The position numbers were made by a program, and so were the translations under genes. Below, piece after piece: positions 1 through 12,520 of a stretch of DNA of 64,000 nucleotides. How positions within the stretch are numbered: the first letter of the stretch is position 1; the number at the start of each line of letters is the position of its first letter. The notes beneath the pieces were generated by a model. It was not told the DNA's origin. It ran no database searches and saw only the letters and a program-made list of their open reading frames with translations. Origin of the DNA: Neckera pumila (lineage: Eukaryota; Streptophyta; Bryopsida; Hypnales; Neckeraceae). Location: the NCBI GenBank assembly GCA_963969595.1, contig OZ018417.1:12588501-12652500 (forward strand). Direction: 5' to 3'.

Positions 1-1096
1 GTAGACAAATTGGAGATGAACCCATAAATTTATGGTGACTTGCAAAATTGCATGTTAGGATAGGCTTGCCAAACCAACATCTGAAAATTATAAATTGGAT
101 GGTCTAGGAAAAAATCCATTGCTTGAAAGGCTAAGTAGGACATATTCCCCTCTGGACTCTACTAGAGGTGTTTTTTGCCATTCCGGTGAAACACACTTAT
201 AGGGTGATTGCAAGAAACACATATTGATTTTGTTTTGTTTTCACAATACTCATGCTTCTTTTATGAAGTACTTTAAAATTTTAAAAAAATTATTAATTTT
301 AAAAATATAAGCAATGTATATACCTTTTAAGAAGATTGTACCTTAAAAAGATAGAGCATAGAAAAAATCTCTAAGTAGGAGAACTAAAAAGTGCAAAATC
401 TCAAGAAATAAATACTCCAATGATTTAATTTGAAAAATTAGGAAAAAAATAAAATAAAATAAAAAATTTGGCCACTTATAACAATTCTATGGAGATTTAT
501 CAAAAGACTATCAAAATAATATTTTACATGTTTTGAAATGCAAATAGAGAAAAGATCACTTTATAGACTTCTACACAATATACAATGAATCCCTAAAGGA
601 CCATATGGCTTTTATACCAAGTGGCTTTTGCAACCCATTTTTTTTGCACCTCCAATCCTTTAAGGATTAACTATTTTTAAAACTGTTGTATAATAGCTAC
701 TAACCTAATTGAATACCATCCCCTCTAACTTTCAGCTCCAAATTCATTATTTGGACTAGAAATAGCACTAATTTCCATATTGGCAAGTGTGACATTAAAT
801 TGGGGGCTACTTTTGGATGGTAAAACATTCTTAAAAAATGAAAAAGAAATAGCCAAGGTATATAATAGTTATAAATACCTTACCAAAGAATCTTGAGTTT
901 TCTGGAACCAAACACAAAAGGTATGGCCAAAAAATAAATTAGCATGCAATATGTGATTGAAAATAATAGAAATGTTTCTTCCAATCACCCACATAATTTG
1001 ACCACATCTTCATTAAAGAAAGGATCATATTTAAGAAGTTTGAATTGACACTAAGCTTAGTTCAGAACATTAACTATTGCAGCTCGCCCCACCAAC
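1..1096. repeat. AT-rich stretch with a TIR element (about 202-990)
   Basis: No coding sequence is visible here. About 202-990 is bounded by an imperfect terminal inverted repeat: GGGTGATTGCAAGAAACAC on the left and its near-complement AATGTTTCTTCCAATCACCC on the right. The interior matches the copy at about 16,425-17,153 along its length (shared strings around 'tatataccttttaagaag' and 'ctccaaattca'). It has no transposase, so it is a non-autonomous DNA element. The rest is downstream flank of the minus-strand P450 gene. Confidence 0.6.
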
Positions 1097-4000
1097 TCAT
1101 GGTAGTTCAAATCTGGGTTTGCCACGCAAACACAATGGTACCTTCATCCCCACTGACAACCCAAATACTTCTTCCATTTCCACCTTCTGCTTTGGCACCT
1201 CCCAATCTAAGCAATGCAACAAGTTCCCTAACATCAAGGTAGCCACCGTATTTCCCAAATTATAAGCTGGACACATCCTCTTCCCCTTCCCAAATGGCAA
1301 CAACTCATATCCTTCACTCCCACTCAAGTGACTCACTTCACTCCCTACAAATCTCTCCGGATCAAACTCTTCTGGATTCTCATATACACTCTTATCCCTA
1401 TGAATTGCAAACGCATTTATAATTAGCAAGGTCTCCGGGGGAAAGTGGTAGCCAAGGAAGGTGGTGGCAGTGTGAGACATGTGGGGAACAAGGAGGGGGG
1501 CCGGAGGGTGCATGCGAAAGGCTTCTTTGATGATGGCAACGAGGAAGGGGAGATGGGGGAGGTCAGATTCAATAATGAGGCGAGGAGGGAAGGAAGAGGG
1601 GATGTTGGAAGAGAGCTCGCGTTGAGCATGTTGGAGGACAGAGGGATGAAGGATGAGCTCTGCCATTGCCCATTCGATCACAGTGGCGCTTGTCTCGGTG
1701 CCTGCGTTCAGAAGATCCTATAATTCATGGAGACATCTCTTTGTGGTTAGAAAATAGAAAACAATGGATTGCAAAACTAGGCGAGATAAGAGTAGCAAGC
1801 TCATTATGTCATAGAGAGAAAAGGAACTTGAATTTATTTTTGAGATTGGTGTAAATGAAGAATTTATTCATTATGGATTCAATGTCTATGGTACATGATG
1901 CTCTAAATATCAATTTCATTGGCAATTTCAAGATGTGTAGCTAGAAATATAACTCTACACCTGTCCCAACATTTAGAATTTTTAAAGTCAATTAAACAAG
2001 TTGTGGGGCTTCTTGCAATCATTTGTAAATTAACCATGTTAATTTCCACTAAGATAACTACATCTAATTGATAAAAGCAATCCTTACAAATTCTTGCCTA
2101 AAATGTACTACCTTTATTCATGAAAGTCTAGGGCAACTTTTGAATATATCTATTTTTAGCATTTTTGTTACAAAAATTATGGATTCTCTATAGGGTTGTT
2201 TGACTCTAGCCAACAATGCAAGTACAACAATTTTTTTTTTTTTTTGAGAAAATCAAAAAGCACTATCCACATGATTGTATCAGGTACTACATTAAATTTA
2301 AATTTAAATTTTCTTAAATTTAATTTTAAAAAAAACTTATTTCCTTGTATTTGCACTATTGGCCATAATCAGATGGTCTTGTAAAGAGCTCATACTTTCT
2401 TTGATGAAAAGATTGTAAATTATTCATATAGAATCCAATCAATATAAAAAAAGAGAATCTACAATCATGCGTAGACTACCAACAAGATTCAACCAAAATT
2501 TAAGCACTTTGACCCTTAAAGGATATAGAGGACTCACACTGTTTGATGGATGACTTCATTGTTCACTATATAAACAAAGAATGCACCTATTGGTCCAATC
2601 ATCTGAGCAAGCATTTGGTGACTACCTTGGTCATGGGGCGATTCCTTCAAGGGTTTAGAATTGCTTATTTACATTCTGCATCCAAGAGAGCGTAAGTTTT
2701 ACCGGTCTGTGAGCAGGAAACGACGATGTTTACCTGCAATACCTTGAGCATGTCCTTGTCCGGAAGATATTCTCCATCATCCAACGGAGTCTCCAGCAGC
2801 ACATCTTCCAAGTCTCGGACATAGCTGGGATCGTCTCTCCGTTCTTTCAACTGTTGTCGATGACCTTCCAGATCGAAAATCTTCTCTGTGAGGTTCGCCG
2901 AAAAGTCTCGAACCTTGGCAAACTTGGCGGCATGTCCTTGCAGTCGGTTGACGAAACTCAAGTAGGGCACGAAGTCACTGATGACCGCCGCACCGGCGAT
3001 ATCGGAGGCACCACGGATCATCTTCACCAAGTCTTCTCTTTGCTTCTCCGCCCCCGCTTCGGACGATCCGTAAAATCTGCATAATGTCACACAAGGAAAT
3101 TATTGCAGAAATTGCACACATGGTATAAAATCTGCTCACGAAGGTGGTGCAACAATCCTGAGCTATCATAACATGCTTTATCCGAAGCCACCAAAGCCTT
3201 CAAACTTTGAGTGGGAACTAGCCTGGAGTCCTGTACTGGAAACTCATGCACGTAAGGGAAAATGTTTTGCAAGTCTCCTGTGAAGTCGAGGAAATGTAAT
3301 TGTTGAGTTGAACACAGGGGGAGTGAAATAACCTTCTTGTTTTGGAGTGAATCATTTATGATACAGGATACTAGAGCAAATCAAAATAGGATCCTAACTT
3401 TGTTACATACGACCGAAAGCGGAAGTGGAATGTCATATACGGTCACCCGCACTTGCTGTGGAGAGGGACAGTTTCCAGAAAATCTATAGCGAAATTTAAT
3501 GTTGGTAATTGGAAAAATAATGACACCTTTGCGCAAGAGTTTCAGCATGCATGGTTTTCTTGGTATGATTCTTTCGGTCTTTAGAAACTAGCGGCTATAC
3601 AGTTTGAAGATTTGGAGATCATTTTCAAGATGAAATCGAAGCTATTTTTGGTATGAACGAACAAATCAATTCTACATTTTTCACATTCCCCAACTATTCC
3701 AGACATGGTTTGCCTGAGCATATATTTTCCAGACTGCTGATCAGTGATGATGGTGTTAGTACCTCTTGCCAACAATGATGCGCGTCATCGTGTTGGACGT
3801 CATCCCATAGAGCCAGGCCTTGATGTCCACGGGTTCCCCTTTCTTGGAATCCTCCACCAGCAGTTTCATCATGTGCAGAATCTCCTCGGCTCGAATTTCT
3901 CTCTGGGACGCATGGCGCTTCGGAGAGAAGAGCTCGGCGTTGTAGAGCCTCCGCAGGCGACGCCAGTAAGGCAGGTTGGAAGTGATCGAGAGCATTCGGT

Positions 4001-4818
4001 AATTTTCGTCACCATGGTGCCACACGGTCCAGGACAGCCGCTTGGGCCGGGAGCCGAAACTAGCGTCGTTGGTTTTGTAAAACTCCTTGGCAACGGCAGC
4101 CGTGGATATCACGATGCAAGGCTTGGACCCTGGTATATAGTCAAACTAGAATTCTGGTGAGTTATAATTCTCTTAAAAACATGTCAAACATGGGGATTCC
4201 TGACCATTAGATTGTTCCACTATGCCGCCATACAAGTGTGTTCATGCTTTATTGCAAAACAGAGGCTCGTCCACCAATCCAATTATGAACTGTACATACA
4301 TGATCTGCTCTTCTCATACTTGTTCAAGTGGAATGTTCCATAATCCCAAACTTACGACATTCAATGAAGTGCCAAGAGCTCTAAGAACGACGACAGTTAG
4401 CGCGGTAAAGCATTCAGTTTTGAGTCTGGCAACGCGACCTCAGCATTCTTTCACTGAAATCTCGACACCGTGATCTCCCATGATTCTAACAAACATATAA
4501 GGTTCATTCATTATCACGGAGGATCAAATGTTCATACTCTAAGAATTCAAGAGAGTGCAGGAACTCAGAATTGAAAGTCGTACCTAAGCGGAGATACATG
4601 AGACCTCCATACTTGGCAGCCAGCTTCTCCAGCGATCTGTGAGGCAGGTCTCCCAAAGCAGGAAAGTTTCCGACGACTGGCCATGGCCAGGGTCCAGGGG
4701 GCAAGTGCTTCCGCCTCCTGGCTTCAGCATAGTAGTAAATCAGCAGAAACGAAGCGAAAGCTGCAGCTAGCAGTGCAACGAAGAGCTCATTTGCAGGAGC
4801 TCGTGTCCATAGATCCAT
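1097..4818 (-). CDS. Cytochrome P450 (plant A-type, CYP71 clan), four exons, intact
   Basis: Predicted ER-anchored haem-thiolate monooxygenase of 521 residues; the substrate is unknown. Exons, in transcription order, are 4818-4584, 4129-3763, 3076-2734 and 1717-1097, joined with consistent phases (1, 2, 0) at GT-AG introns of 454, 686 and 1016 bp. Visible features: hydrophobic anchor (about residues 12-30), basic stretch, proline hinge PPGP (40-43), LRLG strand split by intron 1, canonical I-helix AGTETS (320-325), K-helix ExxR (E380/R383), PERF (435-438) and haem loop FGKGKRMCPA with Cys464. The residue after Cys-Pro is Ala instead of the usual Gly. The position of intron 3, just before the I-helix, is typical of A-type plant P450s. 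The start is the first ATG before the anchor. The paralog is at 23,150-28,896. A CYP family number cannot be assigned by eye. Confidence 0.92.
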
Positions 4819-4904
4819 GTTTCACAAATTGCAAATGGTAGGACTGATGCGGTAGCGTGTTTTGTGCTCCGTAGAATTGCGCTCCTGGAAGGTTTCTTAG
4901 AAAT

Positions 4905-4925
4905 TGCTTTCTTTTATTGTCAGTG
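4905..4925 (-). promoter_or_regulatory. Possible core promoter of the first P450 gene
   Basis: On the minus strand an ACAATAAAAG string at 4911-4920 lies about 95 bp upstream of the ATG. The same string with near-identical flanks (AGCAATTTCTAAG) lies at the matching distance upstream of the paralog, around 28,993-29,002. Conservation between paralogs and an AT-rich TATA-like core are the only evidence; a 5' UTR of about 60 bp is inferred. Confidence 0.3.
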
Positions 4926-6028
4926 CTGCGTGTCTCCTGGCCAGCTCTGGAGTCCATAAACTAAGGTAGCACTGCCCAATGCCGTCATCTATTCAATTCC
5001 GACACCTACAGGGTCCTTTCATTTGCGTCAGTGGCTCACCCATTATCAAATTCTTAGCAATCCTCTGTCATGATGGCAATGCACTTGGGAAGTGGACACT
5101 TCAGCTCACGCTTTAAGAAGGACCAACCCATGTTTCAACAAGGGTCTATTCATGCTTTAACATTTCCCCTTTGAAAAATCACAGAAAATTCACTTCTTGT
5201 TAGAATTCTTTCATTCTTTTTGCGAAAGACTTCTCTCAAACTTTTCTATCTCTGAAAAATATAAGAGCTAACAAACATCTTTCCCAAAGTACCTAAGTAG
5301 CAAATCTCTATAGTAATGGGCAGTCCTACCTTATATGCAGAAAAGAAATGGACTCTAGCTAAAAGCAAAACAAGGGGTGTGAGGCTCTGTCCCACTGGCA
5401 ATGAGTGGGCAGAAAGAATGAGATATTCCATCCTCTTCAATCTGAATGGGGTCTTGTAGGAAGTGGATGCTCACATGGAAATCGTGTCCTATTCAATCTG
5501 ACTAGGGAATTTCAAACTGACATGGTTTTGTAGGAGGTGGACTTTCATATGGAAATTATATCTTGGTATCTAAGGTAAATGACCCCATTGCGGTCAAATG
5601 ACCCATGATGGACACCTAATGACCCCATTGTGGTTTTTTAGACCACAATCAATGCCTTACATGGTAGTTATGGAGTAATTAGTGACCTCAATAGGTACTC
5701 CAACTTTTCAGTGTAAATTTTTTTGTAAAAACTGATTTTTTAGGTCTTCCATGTTTGAAAATGTTGTGGCTACATTGGGTAGGAAGATGACCATATTGGA
5801 TTCAAATTTTGTTGGTCATGAAGTAGCCTACAGACTCCTATGGGCTGATCACTTCAAAAATTCAGAACTAATTCATACTTGGTCCAAAAAATATAATTTC
5901 AAATGCCCTCACTGTCTCTCACACTTATCTTTGTGTGGGAAAAAATTTGAAAAATTTCAGCAATGGCATGTAGGCACACTCCTAATTCTGACCGCAATGG
6001 GGTCTTTTACCTTACTCTTGTCTTGTAG
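4926..6028. other. Intergenic upstream region
   Basis: Upstream flank of the first P450. About 5330-5470 shares phrases with the upstream region of the second P450 ('gtgaggctctgtccc', 'gaatgagatattccatcctctt'), so the duplicated segment extends at least this far. About 5735-6000 reads partly open on the plus strand, after a possible TTTTTTAG acceptor, and may be an upstream exon of the decayed gene that follows. No complete gene is visible. Confidence 0.4.
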
Positions 6029-7144
6029 GACATCCCAACAATAATTGATACTGGCTTAACCTTGAAGCGAGTCGACGTCCATATTTTGGACGATGAACAA
6101 AGGACTTTGAGGTATTGTTCTGTGCATCTAACTTCTCATTTATCCAATTTAATACTTGAATCTAGAAAATGCAACCTTCCTTAATGATCAAATTCATGAA
6201 ATTTCATGGAAGACAACACCGACATTTGGAGGTGGATCGACATTGAGGAGAAATATATGAAAGGATTGCTTCCCGATGGAACGGGCCTAGTTGATGTATG
6301 CGGAAAGATGGAGCGAAAACCCTTGACGCAGAACGACTTCAAGACACTCTATGGACTTTGATCGAAGGACATAAACTACCTTGCGGATCAAGTGGACACC
6401 AACCTTGTTTGCGTAGAGAGCTCCAAGTTGACTGGTCAAAAGACTGGCAGGCAAATTATCCCTCTCAATACTGTTGGTGCAAGAGTGAGTCTGGTTAGGG
6501 CCATGAAGAACGAGCTCTTGTTACACTACAAGGGTCGTCTGCTGCCCATGAAAAAGATGGAGTACGTGTCATATTTGGAATCCGAATGGGTGGAGTTTGC
6601 CACCAAAAAGGAAATCAATCGCGGGGAATTACATTTGTGAGTGAACAAGGCATTGTAAAACCCTGCTGGCAAGAAGTAGTTGGAAGACCGGACAAAGGGT
6701 CTGAGCAAGACGTCCAACCCAAAGGACCTTCTGGAATTCATGATTACTACGTGGGAGTTGTTTTTCAAGTCAATTGTGGAGGATGAAGAGACACAGGTGC
6801 ATGTACAAGGTTTTTCGGAGCATTATCTCTGCAAAACCATAGACGAAAGAATCTGGGAAATTAGCAAAACTTTGGTGGCCCTAGACGTCAAGGCATAGCG
6901 AGGAAAAAAGAAGCCTCACTTGTACATCTGGTTCATATTTGAGGAGACATCCTATGGTTCTCGCGCAAAGATGCTGGAGAAAGGAAAACTAAACAAATTG
7001 TTTGACGCTTTGGAGTACTTTGACCCAAGAGAGAAGACTATCTCACCCTAGACTGGCGCTGTTCTCATCACAGATGCCAAAGGATTCCACAATATTGTGG
7101 CTTATCCGGAGAAAAGAGATGAGGAGATGAGAGCAAAGATGTAG
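6029..7144 (+). pseudogene. Decayed plus-strand gene of unknown family, frame kept with six internal stops
   Basis: A short exon at 6029-6111 (acceptor TCTTGTAG, donor GAG|GTATTG) reads DIPTIIDTGLTLKRVDVHIL and onward. A second block from ATG 6206 to TAG 7142-7144 stays in one frame for 312 codons with internal stops at 6359, 6638, 6656, 6677, 6896 and 7049 and no frameshift. The block is GC-richer than its flanks and reads like protein, with charged helices and aromatic-rich segments (for example around HLYIWFIFEETSYGSRAKML). No transposase, RT or enzyme motif is recognised. It could be a host gene, a gene fragment captured by a transposon, or an unfamiliar transposon protein. Confidence 0.5.
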
Positions 7145-9543
7145 GACTAGTAAATTGTGAACTACATGGCAAGGCCCGATGACTTTTTTCCTCTACCTGC
7201 GGCCAGGGAGGGGTTCAATGTATTTATTTTATTTATTTTTGAGCACACTCCTCAGGGCTCGGGTGGATCACTCTTTGTATGTTTTATACCCCCTGTGCAG
7301 CAAGGGCGTATTTTTTAGGGGGCTATTTATCTCCAAGGCCTCAATAAAAGGGTCCCTATAATTATATAATTTGGCAAAATGGCCTATATTATGGTACTCT
7401 ATTATTACTTATACTATCCATGTAAGGACAATTTTCTTTAGGCTATTTTCTTTATAAAGAAAAAAGGTGAATTGAAAAGCAACGTGAAAGCAAAAAGGTT
7501 AAAAAAAAAGTCCAAAGATTGCATGCATGGAAATCAATCATGTTCCATGCGTTTTGAAACAACTTAGTTTTAGCATTTCAACATTTAGAAATTTTATTTG
7601 GCACGAAGCATGAATTTCTTTTCCACACCCTATTTTTTTGTGGAGAGACTATGATTGATGTTAAACTTTTTTTTCTTTTTGACATCCTATTTTGTTTGGT
7701 TTTGGCTACTTGATTTAGTGTGTATTTTTTATTCCTTTTTCACACCCTATTTTTTTTGGTTTAGGGTGAACGGTTGGTGTGAATTTTTTTTTCCTTTTTT
7801 ACGTCCAATTTTGTTAGTAAGGCACTTCGGGTGGTTTGAAAAGGGTATTTCTTTTTTGCACCCTTATTTTTCTTGTGACATTTTTGTTGGTGGGCACTAT
7901 TGAAGCATTTGTTGATATTCTATTTTTGGAATTAGGCTGTTTGTTTTAGGGTGTATTTTAATTCCTTTATTACCTTTTTTCACACCCTATTTTTTTTGGT
8001 TTAGGGTTGATGGTTGATGTGAATTTGTTTTTCCTTTTTCACATCCTATTTTGTTTGTAAGGCACTTTGGGTGGTTTGAGAAGAGTATTTCTTTTTTGCA
8101 ACCTATTTTTTTTGTGAGACTTTTGTTGGTGTAAAGTATGTCTTTCTTGTTGACGTCCTATTCTTGAGGCTAATACACTTTTGTCGATTTTAGGACAACA
8201 TCGTATTTCTATAAGAAAAAAATATATTGCATACCCAAAATTCAAACACAACACAAATATAGCAATGGCGTTCCAATTTAAAAAGGGTTAGGATGTCAGA
8301 AACATGTTAAACCATTTCGGATTAAGGTTCATTCAATCTATATTTCAGGTAAATTTATTGAGAAACTTCTGCAGAATGGTTAGCTAAAAAAAAATTCAAT
8401 TTCAGCTCGGTTATATAATTCAGGTTCCGCTCTAGGCCAGCATACTAGCATACCTTCGGAAGTGGAGCAGTGATTACTAGTTGGATTTTTTATTTTTGAA
8501 ATTGGGCGGGTTTTTGTTTGGTTTTGGACTTGTTTTTGCAAGTTGATTGCTGATTTTATATTGATTTGAGTTGTTTTGGGGTAAGAAGAGTAAAGTGGGT
8601 TGTATATTTGGTCATAGGATTTGGCTGCCAAGTAGGAGAATTTATCAAGTATCTAAGGTGGAGTTGCAAGGCAGCTCTAATTTGGTGATTTTGGGGCAGT
8701 TAGTTGTCTTTTCTGTGGTTGGTAACTACTGGGTGGTTCCTATTTTATAAAAATTGTAAATGGTGATTTTTTCACCAATTTGGAATTATATAAAATATCT
8801 GCAACTCAATTGATGTTGATGTGAGTATGTATGGTTAAAATGGTCTAAGAAATGCAAAACTATGATTGTTAATTAGTGGTTGATTGTGGTGTGATTGTAA
8901 TTTTAAAGGCTGGTTATTGAAAGTTTATAAGCTGCTTGATGGTTGTGAGTTTATATTGCCTAAATGTTTAATTTAGAGAGAAGTAGAATTGCAGTTAACA
9001 TGGTTGTTATGATGGAGGCATGAAGGAGTTTATGTGATCTACTAAGATGAAAAGTATTTCCCATGTGTATATGAAATGCTAAGGTCACATGATGTTATAG
9101 AGTGTGCTTTGTGACTGTATTTGATTTTGAGTGAAAGTCTGCAAGTGGGTGTTAATGAGTGTTGTGTCAAGTGAAAAGTATTGGAAGTGATAAGAATAGT
9201 TCTAGACTAGTGAAGGAATGTAAATTTTGTAAGGGTGAGAATTATATGAAATCAGATTGTGTGTAAAAAAGCAATTACAATCCAGTTGTAATGTACTAGA
9301 TATACGAATCCTATTAAATACAATACACAAGATCCCAATGACCAACCCCTAAATTAGATGTAAAAAAATTAATTGTTTAGATTTTCAAGCTACCTAACTT
9401 ACTTATAATAGATTTTTCCTTTTGAGTGAATCCTACTTTATTTGTAATAAATTTACAAATTTTACCTCAAAAGAATAAATCCTTCCCTATATTATGTCGC
9501 ATGTCGTTTCTAAAATGCACTAAGTGATCCACCCGGGCCTCAG
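7145..9543. repeat. AT/T-rich intergenic DNA with a 240 bp-spaced duplicated block
   Basis: Blocks at about 7741-7890 and 7981-8130 are similar direct copies set exactly 240 bp apart. Each begins CACACCCTATTTTTTTTGGT and contains a 'gtaaggcac' and 'gggtggtttga' core. A partial third start lies near 7625. Short open frames here come from poly-T and are not credible genes. 8200-9540 shows nothing recognisable. Confidence 0.5.
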
Positions 9544-11603
9544 GGAAGCAAACGAGTTTCCTTCAAAAGCTACTTCCCTGGATTAACTGGCCCGAAACAA
9601 GTGTACAACTTAGAAGATATGAAGGACACCCACCCATATTGGCAACGACAACATGTGCCTTATTTGAAGATCAAGACGGTGGAGGAGATATTTAAAGGAC
9701 TAGTTTGCAACGACCTTGTCCTTGTCAATGTCAACGCAGGCCCTGAGTTCACCCCCCTCGGACTAGTATGCATTTCAACTCCACATTTCTCCTTTCTTTT
9801 TGAGCAACAAAAGAATTTTGTTCTTGCCAATTTGAGGTACTAACAACTGACTATTGTATTTCAGAATTTAGGAGGGGTTCAAGTGCTGGAAGTTGTGCAT
9901 TCCGCATAAGCTGTGATGGCAAGTGAGGTCTTTGCCAAACAGATTTGGGGCGACAAGGAAGCACTGGCGGCACCTCTTCCAGTTCCACAAGTCCCTAGCA
10001 AGGCCAAGAATCAACCAGACTAATGAACTCAACAACAACCCAGTGGATCGTCAAGATTCTAATGACAAAGATGAAGAAGATGCAATGAATCAGATCATAA
10101 ACGAACACGAGCAGCGTACATGAACAAGGTCGGTTGAGCACACCAAGGTTAGTGTGCCTTGTTTGCTGAACCATCATGAGATCTCCGGATCCTGGCAAGC
10201 TTTTATTAATGGTTTGCAATTCAGAAATGTGAAACTAAGTGCCCAAGTGGTTTGTTTTTGGATTCCACACAGGAGGACAATTCGCAGTCGATGATGAATC
10301 CAAGAAGGAGTACTGAGGACGTCAACGCCAATTATCACAATGTTCAATCGCCTAAAGCGGGTCCGACTGAAGTGGTCAAGTAGCCAGAGGAAGTTTCTGA
10401 ACCGGTAGCACAGGTTGAATGACAGAAGTGGTCAAGCAGCTATAGAAAGTTCCTAAATTGGCAACACCGGGACGAACAATGCATTTTCTGTCTGACAGTT
10501 CAATAGGCGATGATGATACAATGACTCCGCTCGTGAATATGAGGACATCCAAAAAGAAGACGGGAATGAAGCTGGCCAAGGAACTTGACTCTAGAAGAGA
10601 TACTTCTAGAAAGAAGTCTGCGAAGCGCGTGCGGAAGGTTGATGTAGCTGCAAGGCAAATGCTTAAGGGGGGGAGTTCTCAAGGGAAGCAGAGTAGGGAG
10701 CTGACTTGGTGGAGCGGGAACACTCTGCGCAAAAGTCAACTGGGATTGTGAATCCCGAAGCATCACACGTGGCAAACATACTTTTGACTTGTGCTTCAAC
10801 ACCTTCACCTATGAAGACTGCCGACTTAAGCGTGCCGGAAGAAGAGGAGCCGCAGACACCTGGTGCTCCAGGATTTGTCATTATGCTGTAGCATTTGACA
10901 GAACCTGCCCGAGGGATGGAATACACGCAAGATAGTAGAGGTCGAGCGCCATCAGGGGATCCCACGATGAACACAAGGACTTTGGTCGACATAATGAAAG
11001 ATGTTCCTAAGCGTATCCCAGGGCAAGAACACACAGACAAGAGCACTGGACAACAATCATCTGGGTATCCCATGATGATCCAGGAGATTTTAGAGGGTAT
11101 TCTGGAAGGGTACCCACGGCCTATTCTTGGGGGGGATCCACGGAGGGCAACGTTGACAAACCTGAATCGGGAGTTCCTACAACAATTCCCGAGTTATTGA
11201 TCGGCACGGAGAAAAATGTCCCTACACCAGACTCTGAAAAGAGTGATCAAGGCAGTGGTGTGAGCACAGAGGCATTGGGGGATCCCCTATCATCCAGGAG
11301 ACGACGGTCGTCATGGAGCAAAATGATCAGGCAGCAAGCAAAATTGTTGTCGGACATGTAGGAGAGGGAGGAATAGTTACATTGGAGGATATCACAACAA
11401 TCCCTTTGCGAGGGCTCCTGCCAATGGGCATGATGGTGGACGGAGTTGAAGACACCCTCGTTGATTTGGAGCCCATGGTCCTTTGTTGAGAGGGAGGAGG
11501 CTTGTGGATATTGCTTCTATCGCCTCCAGTGTTGTATTGGAGGTATCAAAAGAAGTGGCTCCTGGAAACGGTGAAGGAATTAATGAAGAAGTGCTAGAGG
11601 TTG
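9544..11603 (+). pseudogene. Decayed multi-exon gene of unknown family
   Basis: Exon 9544-9765 (acceptor CCTCAG, donor CTA|GTATGC) reads 74 open codons including a YNLEDMKDTHPYWQRQHVPY segment. It joins in phase 0 to 9865-10,020 (acceptor TATTTCAG), which has one internal stop at 9907. Further protein-like stretches follow: an acidic, Asn-rich part (10,020-10,120), a Lys/Arg-rich part resembling a nuclear localisation signal (about 10,550-10,660), a Pro/Thr/Gly-rich part (10,750-11,200) and a final stretch (11,310-11,600) needing one frameshift near 11,487. It ends exactly where a P450 fragment in opposite orientation begins (about 11,604). GC content is clearly higher than the flanks. No family is recognised. 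Confidence 0.5.
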
Positions 11604-12520
11604 AGGTTGGAAGTGATCGAGAGCATTCGGTAATTTTCGTCACTGTTGTGCCACACGGTCCAGGCCAGCCGCTTGGGCCGGGAGCCAAAGCTGGCGTTGT
11701 TGGTTTTGTAAAACTCCTTGGCAACGGCAGCCGTGGATATCACGATGGGCTTGAACCCTGGTCAGTTTGACTACATAGTCAAACTAGGATACTATACAGC
11801 ATAAACTGTAATTATCATGTCTCGTAAAATAAGTCGGATCAACTCAGTAGATTCTTCCTCTATTCTCTTCAACATTTAGTTTCTATAACGCCATACAAGC
11901 CTATTTATGTTCTGATCTATAGCAGAACAGAGGCTCGTCCTCCAATCCAGCCATGTGCTGTACGTAATTAGACAATCTGCCGATTCTGCTCTGCTCATAC
12001 TTGTTAAATGGCATGTTCCGTAATCCCAGACTCACGACATTAATTCAATTGCCAAGACCTCTGAGAACTACGACTAGCATGGTAAAGCATTCAGTTTTAA
12101 ACCTGGCAATCATAAACTAAGCATCAATTTAACTGAAATCTTGACACCGTGATCTCCCATGATTCTAACAAACATAGGTTTCATTCAGTATCACGGAGGA
12201 TCAAATGTTCATACTCGAAGAATTCAAGAGAGTGCAGGAATTCAGAGAGTCGTACCTAAGCGGAGATACATGAGACCTCCATACTTGGCAGCCAGCTTCT
12301 CCAGTGAGCTTGTCAACATTATGAAGCAACTTTGAGGTGTTTTCTTGAAAGGATGAGAACTTCTACTCCATTTAGCAGTCAGTCTGACATCCTGAGAGTC
12401 CCTGCTGCCTGGGTTTGATGTTTCATATAAGGAGGAGTTTTGGGGAAGCAAATTCTGGCATGGGCGGATCCAGCTGTATGTTGCATCATTCAATGGCTTC
12501 GCCACTGCAGAGATGCTAAG
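11604..12520 (-). pseudogene. Truncated, rearranged cytochrome P450 pseudogene
   Basis: 11,757-11,604 matches the first ~150 bp of P450 exon 2 (open, starting after a CCAG acceptor, containing [18 protein letters not shown]). 11,758-12,255 matches intron 1. About 12,304-12,256 matches the last ~49 bp of exon 1 ([16 protein letters not shown]) with the same TTAG|GTACGA donor. Next to it, about 12,310-12,520 matches the region upstream of the intact paralog near 29,330-29,500. The anchor, hinge and proximal promoter are therefore deleted, and exons 3 and 4 are absent. A 94-residue minus-strand frame (12,526-12,242) fuses former upstream DNA in frame to the exon 1 remnant. Confidence 0.85.

Noticed and set aside
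3744..4160. Plus-strand frames opposite P450 exon 2 (also 27,839-28,225)
   Set aside because: Antisense shadows of the GC-rich exon; they recur in both paralogs only because the exon is conserved.
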